Shown here: one piece after another, positions 37,677 through 46,200 of the stretch
Layout: every line of letters starts with the position of its first letter
Numbering within the stretch: the stretch's first letter is position 1
Assembly (NCBI RefSeq): GCF_900111175.1
Contig: NZ_FOGI01000012.1
Coordinates: 124,001 to 188,000 of the forward strand
From: Actinokineospora terrae
GTDB taxonomy: Bacteria; Actinomycetota; Actinomycetes; Mycobacteriales; Pseudonocardiaceae
Reading direction: 5' to 3'
DNA: 64,000 bases
Position numbers and translations under genes: made by a program
The notes under the pieces: model-generated
Told to the model about the DNA's origin: nothing
What the model saw: the letters and a program-made list of their open reading frames with translations, nothing else
Databases searched by the model: none

Positions 37677-38951
37677 ATGACGGCGTCACCAGGCCAGCAC
37701 CCGGAGCCCGGGCAGGCGGAGGAGGACCTGCGGGCGCTGTTCGGGCAGTCCATCGCCGTGTTCGCCTCGCTGGTGGGTCCGGCGCACGTGGTGGAGTCCG
37801 CGAGCCCGGCGTTCCTGGCCGCCATCGGTGGGCGCCGCACCGGGGTCCCGCTCGTCGAGTTGGTGCCCGAACTGGCTGGTCAGGGCTTCATCGATTTGCT
37901 CGACCAGGCGTACCGCAGCGGCGAGTCGCACACCGGCCGCGACGTGCGGATCGTACTCGAGACCGGCCCGCACGCGCGGGAGGCGTTCTTCGACCTCACC
38001 TCCGAGCCGCGCCGCGACGCCGGGGGTGCCGTCACCGGGATCCAGGTGATCGGCGTCGAGACCACCCAGGTCAAGCACGCCCAGCGGCTGATGACCGAGC
38101 ACCGCGCCCTGCTGGAGCAGATCGCCCGGCAGGCGCCGCTGACCGAGGTGCTCGACGGGATGGCGCGCTGCATCGAGAACCTGACGCCGCAGGAGGTGCT
38201 CGTCTCCGTCCTGCTCGCCGACCCGGACGGGCAGCACCTGCGGCACGGGGCCGCGCCCAGCCTGCCGGACTTCTACAACGCGGCCATCGACGGGATCGCC
38301 ACCGGTGACGGCGTCGGCTCGTGCGGTACGGCCGCGCACCGCCGGGAACCGGTGATCGTCACCGACATCGCCACCGACCCGTTCTGGGCCGACTTCCGGG
38401 ACCTGGCCGACCGCGCCGGGCTGGCCGCGTGCTGGTCCACGCCGATCCTCGCCCGCGACGGGGGCCTGCTGGGCACCTTCGCCATGTACCACCGCGCCCC
38501 GCGCGTCCCGCAGGACTTCGACCTCGCCCTCGCCAGGGTCTTCGCGGGCACCGCCGCCCTGGCCATCGAACGCCACCACGGCGAACAGGCCCGCCGCGAC
38601 GCCGAGACCCGCGCCGAGGCCGCCCGCGCCGAACTGGCCAAGGCGGTCCACACCGAACGGGAACTGCGCGCCGAGGCCGAGCAGCGCGCCACCGCCGCCG
38701 CCGAACTCACCGCCCGCATGCACGCGGCCGCGGCCACCCAGGCCGCCGTCCCCCACCCCGAACACTGCCGCCTCGGCGGCGCCGACGGCTGCACCGCCCC
38801 AGCCGAACTCAAGGTAGCCGACCCCTGGGGCGACTCCGCCTGGGGCTGCACCACCCACGCCGAGGAAGCCATCGTCCACGTCCGCTCAGCTTTCATAGCC
38901 AGCGAAGACCTCGGCGGCCTAGCCGCCTACATCAACCGCCGCCCCGCCTGA
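37677..38951 (+). CDS. PAS-GAF sensor protein
   Basis: 424 residues. A PAS-like domain (about 20-140, AHVVESASPAFLAAIGGR, ending in GIQVIGVETT), a GAF domain (about 150-300; GVGSCGTAAHRREPVIVTDI and LGTFAMYHRAPRVP are typical), a coiled coil (about 300-350, Glu/Ala/Arg-rich) and a C-terminal segment with Cys/His pairs (PEHCRLGGADGC, WGCTTHAEE). No output domain (kinase, GGDEF, ANTAR) is recognisable, so it may act through partners. The GAGGAA site lies about 11 bases before the ATG. Confidence 0.75.
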   Translation: MTASPGQHPEPGQAEEDLRALFGQSIAVFASLVGPAHVVESASPAFLAAIGGRRTGVPLVELVPELAGQGFIDLLDQAYRSGESHTGRDVRIVLETGPHAREAFFDLTSEPRRDAGGAVTGIQVIGVETTQVKHAQRLMTEHRALLEQIARQAPLTEVLDGMARCIENLTPQEVLVSVLLADPDGQHLRHGAAPSLPDFYNAAIDGIATGDGVGSCGTAAHRREPVIVTDIATDPFWADFRDLADRAGLAACWSTPILARDGGLLGTFAMYHRAPRVPQDFDLALARVFAGTAALAIERHHGEQARRDAETRAEAARAELAKAVHTERELRAEAEQRATAAAELTARMHAAAATQAAVPHPEHCRLGGADGCTAPAELKVADPWGDSAWGCTTHAEEAIVHVRSAFIASEDLGGLAAYINRRPA

Positions 38952-39158
38952 TCCCAGACACCGGCCGAGTCCCGGAACCAGCCATGCTCCCAGCGCCACC
39001 GACCTCCACCGCGTCCTGCCCGTAACCAGTCGTGGTGGAAGCACCGGGCAGACACACGAGGAGCCGACCAGCATTTCGGTTCCGGTCAGCGGATGTCGTG
39101 CTCTGCGCCAGGTAGGTGCTGTCACCCTGGAACCACGGGTGACAACGGGAGGGCGCAC

Positions 39159-40142
39159 ATGGTCAACACAGGACCGCAGGCAACTCATCCCAGCCGGGGC
39201 ACGGCTACCAACACCGTGACCTCGTCCAGCGCGAACGCGGTGGTTCAAGCAAGCGTGATCATCGGAGGGGTGCGGCTGACCCCCACCTCGGGGGCCTGCC
39301 GCACGTACGGCACGGCGCGGTCGGTGACCACAGGGCTTCGCGCACTGAACCTGCCGCTCGTGCTGGTCGGTCTCACCGTGGCCGTGTCCACGTTCCTGAG
39401 TGGCTTGTGGCAGGCGTGGTGGATCACAGCGGTGGGCATCGCCTTGGTAGCGGCGGTGTTCGCCTCTGCGCGGCGCACCGGGCAGGGGGAGGTGGGCAGG
39501 CAGTTCCACACGCCGTCCATCCGCATCCGGGTCGTCGTCGGCGACCTGCTCGAGCAGCCGTGCCAGATCGCGGTGGGGTTCTCCGACACCTTCGACACCG
39601 ACACGACCGGCAACCAGGTCATCAACGCCACAAGCCTGCAAGGCCAGTTCCTCGACCGCCGCTACGCAGGAAACCGGCACCGGCTGGACGACGACCTCGC
39701 CGCGGCCTTGGCGGCCACCGCGGTCGACCGCACCGAACAGAGGTCGGACAAGGTGTTGGGGAAGCTGGCACGCTATCCCCTGGGCACCGTTGCGGTGTTG
39801 GGGAGCGGTGGTTCCCGGGTCTACTGCCTGGCCTACACCACCATGAGCAACACCCTGGTCGCGAGGTCGACGCTGGACTCCCTGTGGACGGCCCTGGGCC
39901 TGCTGTGGGACGCCGTCGCGGAGTCCGGGCAGCTCGCCCCGCTGGCGGTGCCGTTGATCGGCGCTGATCTGGCCAGGGTGGACGTGCTCGACCGGCAGCA
40001 CCTGCTCCAGCTGATCGCGATCTCCTTCCTGGCCAGGTCCAGGCGGAGCCGCTTCTGCCGGGAACTGGTGCTCGTGGTGCACCCCAAGGACGCGGCGGAG
40101 GTGGACATGGCAGTGATCGCGGCCTTCTTGCACGGGTTGTGA
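39159..40142 (+). CDS. Membrane-anchored Macro-domain protein (ThsA-like) with RHIM-like N-terminal motif
   Basis: 327 residues. Residues 18-38 form an RHIM/amyloid-like motif (NTVTSSSANAVVQASVIIGG). Two hydrophobic helices follow (about 62-84 and 87-104). The rest (about 120-327) matches the Macro domain of Thoeris ThsA: the core CQIAVGFSDTFDTD, then INATSLQGQFLDRRYAG, RYPLGTVAVLGSG and VPLIGADLAR. In type II Thoeris a TM-TM-Macro effector is activated by a TIR-made nucleotide signal. Here a TIR-like gene ends 2 bp away on the opposite strand. GGGAGG precedes the ATG. The motif and domain calls are by eye. Confidence 0.75.
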   Translation: MVNTGPQATHPSRGTATNTVTSSSANAVVQASVIIGGVRLTPTSGACRTYGTARSVTTGLRALNLPLVLVGLTVAVSTFLSGLWQAWWITAVGIALVAAVFASARRTGQGEVGRQFHTPSIRIRVVVGDLLEQPCQIAVGFSDTFDTDTTGNQVINATSLQGQFLDRRYAGNRHRLDDDLAAALAATAVDRTEQRSDKVLGKLARYPLGTVAVLGSGGSRVYCLAYTTMSNTLVARSTLDSLWTALGLLWDAVAESGQLAPLAVPLIGADLARVDVLDRQHLLQLIAISFLARSRRSRFCRELVLVVHPKDAAEVDMAVIAAFLHGL

Positions 40143-40143
40143 G

Positions 40144-41343
40144 CTACTGGCCGGGCTCGCGGCCGTAGGCCGCCAACCCGGTGAACCGGTTCGTGCGCCG
40201 CCAGTGCGACCCCCGGTCGTCGACGGCGCACCCGGCGAGCTTGAGCCGTTCCACCAGCTTGCCGATGCCGATCTCCGGACTGCTGCCGTCGAACCGGATC
40301 ACGTTCAGGCCGTCGAGGTCCGCGATGCGGCGCCTGCGGCCGAACTCCACGATGACAGTGCGCTCCCGGTACGCGCTCAGCGCCATGCCCAACTCGATGA
40401 GCACGTTCGGGCGCGGTTGCAGGACCAGCCCTGTCTCGTCCACGGTGTCGTACTGGTGGCGCAGGTCCGGATGCAGCGTGACGACGTCATCCGGGGTCAG
40501 CAAGACCACCACGGCCTGCGCGCTACCCGGTGACAGCCCCTTGGCCACCACGTCGCCCAGGTACGGGCTGGCGCTACCGGTCGCCGAGACCAGGGGTTCC
40601 CACTCCTGGGGCTCCAGGTTCAGGGAGCGGAGGAAGTCGAACATCAGGTCCTCGACCTCCCCGTCCCTGCCGTGCACGACAAAGATCTTGCGCTCCAGGA
40701 CCACCTGTCCTCCGCTCTCCCCTGCCACCACTTGCTCGACCATGCTGTCCATCAGTGGTCTGTCGAACACCAGCCGCAATCCCCGTCCGCCACCGGCGCG
40801 GATGGAGATCCCCTCGGCCGCCCACTCGGCGACCCCCGCCCGGTGCAGCCGTTCGACGATGTCGGACAGCTCGCGCAACCCCAGCTCGGCCCGGATGTCG
40901 GCGGGCAGCGCCTGACGCAGCTCGGCGAGCGAACGCGGACCGCGTTCCACTCGGCTCAGATGCGCGTAGACGACAACATCGCCCGCCTCCAGCTCCACCG
41001 ACCGGACGGCGAAGAGCAGGGCGGCAACCGCGCTCAGCACCGCGGTGGGAATCCCGGCGACGCCCCACATGGCCAGAGCGGCGGTGGAGATGGCACCCGC
41101 GACCACTGCCTTGGCCACCGCGGGTGCCAGCTCGACGCGCCAGGTGCCCGTGCGCATCTGGTAGGCGGAGGCAGGCCCCGAGCACCGGTCGACCAGGACC
41201 CGCACCACGCGGTTGAGGTCCCGTCGGGGCAGCGGGAACACCTCGGCGAGGCTGTCGACGAATCGCGAGGTGAGGGCGAACGAGCCACTGGTGGGGGCGG
41301 CGCGGACCTCGCCGAGGATCGTGCTCAGCTCCGACGTGCTCAT
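40144..41343 (-). CDS. TIR-like NADase/nucleotide-signalling protein
   Basis: 399 residues. N-terminal helical part, two hydrophobic stretches (about 74-112), a winged-helix-like segment (about 120-185), then a TIR-like domain (about 217-375) of the predicted nucleotide-binding group: KIFVVHGRDGEVEDL, VVVLLTPDDVVTLHP and RPNVLIELGMALSAY. The Glu at 317 (IELG) is the expected catalytic residue of TIR NADases. Such domains degrade NAD or make cyclic or conjugated ADP-ribose signals in phage defence. The ATG overlaps the stop of the HExxH gene (ATGA), so they are co-translated. The Macro protein converges with it. Confidence 0.8.
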   Translation of the reverse strand: MSTSELSTILGEVRAAPTSGSFALTSRFVDSLAEVFPLPRRDLNRVVRVLVDRCSGPASAYQMRTGTWRVELAPAVAKAVVAGAISTAALAMWGVAGIPTAVLSAVAALLFAVRSVELEAGDVVVYAHLSRVERGPRSLAELRQALPADIRAELGLRELSDIVERLHRAGVAEWAAEGISIRAGGGRGLRLVFDRPLMDSMVEQVVAGESGGQVVLERKIFVVHGRDGEVEDLMFDFLRSLNLEPQEWEPLVSATGSASPYLGDVVAKGLSPGSAQAVVVLLTPDDVVTLHPDLRHQYDTVDETGLVLQPRPNVLIELGMALSAYRERTVIVEFGRRRRIADLDGLNVIRFDGSSPEIGIGKLVERLKLAGCAVDDRGSHWRRTNRFTGLAAYGREPGQ

Positions 41344-42926
41344 TCCACCCCGTCCTGGTCCAGCACGTGCCACGCCCCCAGCACGTGGCTGAGGACGTGG
41401 TTGAGCGCGACGCCGTGTCCGCGCACGAGCTCCGGGTCGATGGCCAGGCGGTCCCCGTGCAGCCCGCGCAGGCGGTCGATGAGCAACGTGCTGCCGATCT
41501 GCGCACCGACGTGCACGAACCGCATGCCTGGAAACCTGTCGATCCCGATCACCAGCACCTGCAGGTCCAGGTCCTCGATCCCGTCCAGCGGAACGAGGCA
41601 CATGCTCACCGCGGCCCCTTGCCGCAACCAGTCCTCCACGTGCCAGGCGATCGGCAAGTCCATCAACACGAACACCGGCGCCACCGTGCGCAGCAGCGCG
41701 AGGCACTCCGGATCGCGCAGTGTCAGGTGGGTGGTCAGCACCAGCAGGCTCGCCTCGCCCAGCAGCCGCTGGGCTTCTCGCGGCGAGGCACCCGCGGGCA
41801 GCGATCCGAAGAGCAGGGTCTCCTCCCCGCCGAACCTGATGGGTGTCATCAACGCGGCCAGGAGCTCGGGCAGTCGGGTTCCCGGTGCGAAGTCGAACTG
41901 CTTGTCCGCCACCCGCCTGCTCAGCCACACCCCGCAAACGTGCACCGAGTCGTTCAACCCCTTGTTGTGGAACAGTTTCAGCACGCCCAGCGTCACATCC
42001 GGTTCGACGGACGCGGCGGGCAGTCGTTCGCGCAGCCGCAGCCGCTGGCGGTCGTAGTCCAGTGCGTCATCGAGCACCGGCCTGCGCTCGACCACGATGT
42101 TCAGCCGCCCGGCCAACTCCTCGTCCACCGCCCCGACGGCGTCGCGCAGTGCCTCGGCGAAGCCGACCTGCTCACCCTTGCCGATCGTCGGCGAACCCGC
42201 GGCATCGAGGGTGTTCGTGACGAACGCGTAGCACCGCCACAGCACCTCTTCCTGCACGGCGACAGCGGAATCGGCGGGATCATCCGCGAACTCCTCCCCC
42301 AGCGACGTCAGCAGCCCGAGCCAGGCCTCGCGGTCATGGTGCCGCTCGAACGCCGTCAACCTCCAGTCCGGTGTCCAGGACTCGACGATGGAGTCGCAGT
42401 CGACCCGGCCGAACCCCTGTTCGACGACCTCGATCACACCGCGAGGTGCCATCACCGCCCGCAACACAGCCGCCCTGGCGGTGGCGCCAACGTGCCGCCG
42501 TACCTCCCGACCGCCCTCGCCCGCGGCCACAAGGGCGTGCGCCCGGTCGAGGTGGCCGAGATACTCCGCGTTGCCTGCGAGCAACTCCCGCGCCCGCGCT
42601 TCCCCGACGAGCTCGGTGGAAAGCGCCGTGGCGAACGTCTCGTGGACCTGCGTGGACTCCTGCACCAGATCGATGAACAACTCGGAGAGCCCGTTGACTC
42701 GAAACCCCCGGCGCGCCAACGAGGCGGCGAGCGCGGTTACCAGCCCGTACGGCGAGGTGACCTGGAGTTCGTGGTGCAACCCCTCGTGGAACTCGACCAT
42801 CTGCTGCTCATCGGAACCCCGCAGACCGGGCAGCACGACCGACCAGGAACTCGACCCGTCGTACCCGCCGAGCAGGGTCTCGACCAACCCGTCCCGCGAA
42901 CACCGAAGTACCGGCTCATCGGTCAA
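41340..42926 (-). CDS. Unknown protein with HExxH motif, coupled to the TIR gene
   Basis: 528 residues, no family recognised. Near the N-terminus is a zinc-metallopeptidase-type motif, HEGLH (residues 47-51 in MVEFHEGLHHELQ), followed by helical sequence, and from about residue 300 an alternating strand-helix region (LLVLTTHLTLRDPE, PVFVLMDLPIAWHVEDWL, LQVLVIGIDRFPGMRFVHVG). Whether the motif binds zinc is unproven; no third ligand is obvious. TTG 42926 is the longest start but its GAGG lies directly before it, so the start is uncertain. It is the upstream partner of the TIR gene in a two-gene operon. Confidence 0.65.
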   Translation of the reverse strand: MTDEPVLRCSRDGLVETLLGGYDGSSSWSVVLPGLRGSDEQQMVEFHEGLHHELQVTSPYGLVTALAASLARRGFRVNGLSELFIDLVQESTQVHETFATALSTELVGEARARELLAGNAEYLGHLDRAHALVAAGEGGREVRRHVGATARAAVLRAVMAPRGVIEVVEQGFGRVDCDSIVESWTPDWRLTAFERHHDREAWLGLLTSLGEEFADDPADSAVAVQEEVLWRCYAFVTNTLDAAGSPTIGKGEQVGFAEALRDAVGAVDEELAGRLNIVVERRPVLDDALDYDRQRLRLRERLPAASVEPDVTLGVLKLFHNKGLNDSVHVCGVWLSRRVADKQFDFAPGTRLPELLAALMTPIRFGGEETLLFGSLPAGASPREAQRLLGEASLLVLTTHLTLRDPECLALLRTVAPVFVLMDLPIAWHVEDWLRQGAAVSMCLVPLDGIEDLDLQVLVIGIDRFPGMRFVHVGAQIGSTLLIDRLRGLHGDRLAIDPELVRGHGVALNHVLSHVLGAWHVLDQDGVE

Positions 42927-43209
42927 CCTCGATAACCCCTTGCCCGGTCACGAACCCAAGCCCAGTGCGATCGCTGCCATCATGGCACAAGCTGCCTTCC
43001 CCGCGGGCGCGGGCGGGCGGAGCTGCATTGCAGGCATTCGCTTGTCCCGCCGACCTTTCCCGAACCCGGCTCCAGACGTCGCGCGCTCCCGGCAGAGCCA
43101 ACCGGTGGAGGAGTCAGGGACAACGACGATTCACAGGATCGGCTTCGGTCTTGTTCTGCAGCACGAGGCGAGTGAGCAGCCAGCCGAGGCCCGGTCGGGC
43201 CCGCCTCTT

Positions 43210-46200
43210 TCAACTCGCGGACGTGCGAGCAGTGTTCCGACTGTGGTCACGCAAGTCGCGCAGCAGCGCCCGGGCCTCGGGGCGGCACAGGGGCGTCCAC
43301 CTCGCCAGGTCTCGGGCGGCGCGGATGCGGATGTGCGTGGGCAGGTCTCCGGTGAAGGCCAGTTCGCGGGCGACCTGGGCGGCGGGAGTGCGGTAGTGGC
43401 GGTGCAGCGCGGCCATGGCTTCGGCGCAGTGCAGGCGGATTGTTGGAGACAGCGAGGAGTTCTCGGCCATGAGACGCAACCCGCGCGCGGCTTCACTGGC
43501 GGCGAAGCCGCCGATGGCGTTCAGTGCCTTGAAGCAGACCACTGGTTCCGGGTGTTCGGCGAGATCGCGCAGAAGGCGGTGCATCGGGCCGCGCAAGTCA
43601 GGACGGTGCAGAGCGAGCGTGTGGGCAGCCGCGACACGGGATAGCACAGGCAGGGTGTGGTCGTCGGTGATCTCCCGCAACGCCGGGGCGGCCCACTCCC
43701 GGCCACGTTCGCCGAAGTCCATGAGGTCACGGGCAGCGCGCCAGCGCAGGGCCGCGCGCTGGTCGCGATCGGTGGCGATCGCCTTGAGCACCCTCGCCCC
43801 CGCCGCGCGGTCGTCGACGGCGTAGTCGACAAGTTCGGCCGCGGCTTTCCAACGGGCCGCGACGGGGGTTCGCGGGTCATCGCGCAGGATGCGGAGTTGG
43901 TCCACGCCGCCGGACCTACAGAGGGTGTTGGCCATCGACAGGCGCGCAATGTGCCCGATCCGAGTGTCCTGAACCAAGGACCACAGGTAGTCGCTGACCT
44001 CACTGGGCGGAGAATCGAGCAGGTCGATGACCATCCCGGCGGCTCGAGCGCGCTCCCGCCACGGCTGCTCGGTATTCGCGACAACCTCGTGGGCGTGCGT
44101 GGTGATCTCCTTCCACCACTTCTGCCCCAGCCGGGCCTGTTGCACCGGGGCGCCCAATTCGCCGAGGAGTCCAGCGGCTTCCTCGGTGTGCTGCGGGAAC
44201 CGGCTGGCCAGCGCGACCGCCGCAGCGATCCGGTCCGCCGTGCTCGACTCCGGAGCGCCAAGCACATCTCGGATCACCGCCTCCACCTCAGCAGCCAGCG
44301 GCCGATACCGCCAGGCATCACGAGTGGGAAGTCGAATGGCCAACGGAAGTGCGCAGTCTTCGAGCCGCGCGCGTTCGAGGTCAAGGCGAGCGTCTGGGGG
44401 TAGGCTAGACATGATCCACCCCAATGCGCGGGCGTCTAATGCAGGATCATTGGCCACGGCCAAGGTTGCGGATCGCACAAACGGGAATTCCCGGCAGCCC
44501 AATACGTACAGCTCGTAGATCGCATTGATGCGCTCCGCAGGCCCGTGCGCGACACTCGTCGCGATGCGCTGGAGAAACAACAATGCATCATGACGGCGTT
44601 CTGGATCGAGGCGCGCGAGATTCCGGGCGGCCTCGACCCGGTGAGCGCTTGCGTTCGACGCATCGGCCAGCACTGCAAGATGATAAGAGACGCTTTCCGC
44701 TATAGTATCCTCGCAGCGGGATGCGAGTTTCAGCATGAGATCCGAGCGGTAGGAAAAGTCGACAAATCGGTCCGCAGCAAGTTCCCGCAATTCCTCTATC
44801 GCGTCGTTTGCTTCCGACCCGAACTCGATTACCATCGACGCCGCCTCGCTGCGCACCTCCTGCCGATTCGAGCGATCCAACATCAGCGCGGCGAGACGAG
44901 GCCCGCAGTTGACGCCAAGCGTTGCCAACTCCTCAATCCATTGCGTGGTCCAACGGGTCGAGGCCAGTCCGAACGCCACCTCCGCCATGGCAGCAATGCG
45001 GTCTGGATCCACCCTGGCCAGCAGGGCAGCCGCCCTCCCGCGGATCATGGCGTCGGCCGACTGGTCGGCCACGAGGTCCAACAAGGCCGTCTTCGGCAAC
45101 TCCGACGCAGGCAGCAGCGAGCTGAGAGAAGAGAGGATCTGCTGTCGTTCCGAGGTCGTCCGATCAGGCCGCGACGACTCGCCGAGCAACGCCTCGCTGA
45201 AGAGTCGGCGGGGTTCTCGACTATCCATGAGGCCTGATCGCCACGCCGATATGTAATCGGCAGGAATCTCGCGGCTACGGAGAAGTGCGATCACGTGCTC
45301 CACAGCACGACGCTTGTACTTCGGGACCAGACGGGCCAGATTCGTCAACGCGAACCGGTGGACGTGGGAAAACACGTCTGGCGAGCTCAAGCATGCCTCC
45401 AGCATACCTACTGTGGCTTCTGTGAGAAGACCAACGGGAAGCAGGCCGTAAGGCGCATCGGCCGCGCCATGGAGATGGCCGGATAGCCGCAGGTGCGCAG
45501 CAACTCCCCGCCCGCAATCGTCGGAATCGGCTCCCAACCGGAACAGAATAATCTGAACTCGGACGCCGACAGAGGCATCACACCGCTCGGCGAGCGTAGA
45601 CGCGATCCGTCGGACCTCGTCGTGGAACTCAGGGCCCAGCTGGAGCAATGCCTCCGCCGCGTTGCAGCGCATGTCGTCGAGTGCCGACTCGTCCCGCAGG
45701 TCCGCTAGTAAACCATCAACGGCCTCCGCCCGATACGGATCACCGAAGGTGCCGAGTTCTGCGAGGGCCTGCTTACGCTCAGACCCCGCTGCCGCCCGAC
45801 GCAGGTGCTCTGCTGCTTCCGCGCGGAACTCGTGGCTGAGTTCGGCCAGTGACTTGGCCAACCAGTAACGAGGGTTGTCGGTGAGCGCTCGATCAGCCAA
45901 CGCGGTGCGCAGGAGTTCGGCTGCACGGGTCCTGTGTCGCGGATTCAACTCCGCGAGCAGCTGCACAGTTCTGGCCAGCTCGAACGCTTCCACACCCGGT
46001 TCTTGGGCCATGCGCAGCAGGTGAGCGTCGACGGCGGCCCGGGACTGCGGACTCAACCGGGCCAGTGCCTTGGCAGCGTCTCGCCGGTTCGACCAGCTCA
46101 GCCTGCGATTGGCGAGCATGGTGTGGAGGACGTCGACCGTTTCGACGGCCTCGGTGTGCCCTAACGACGCAAGGCCTGATGCCGCGTCCTCCAAGGCCGG

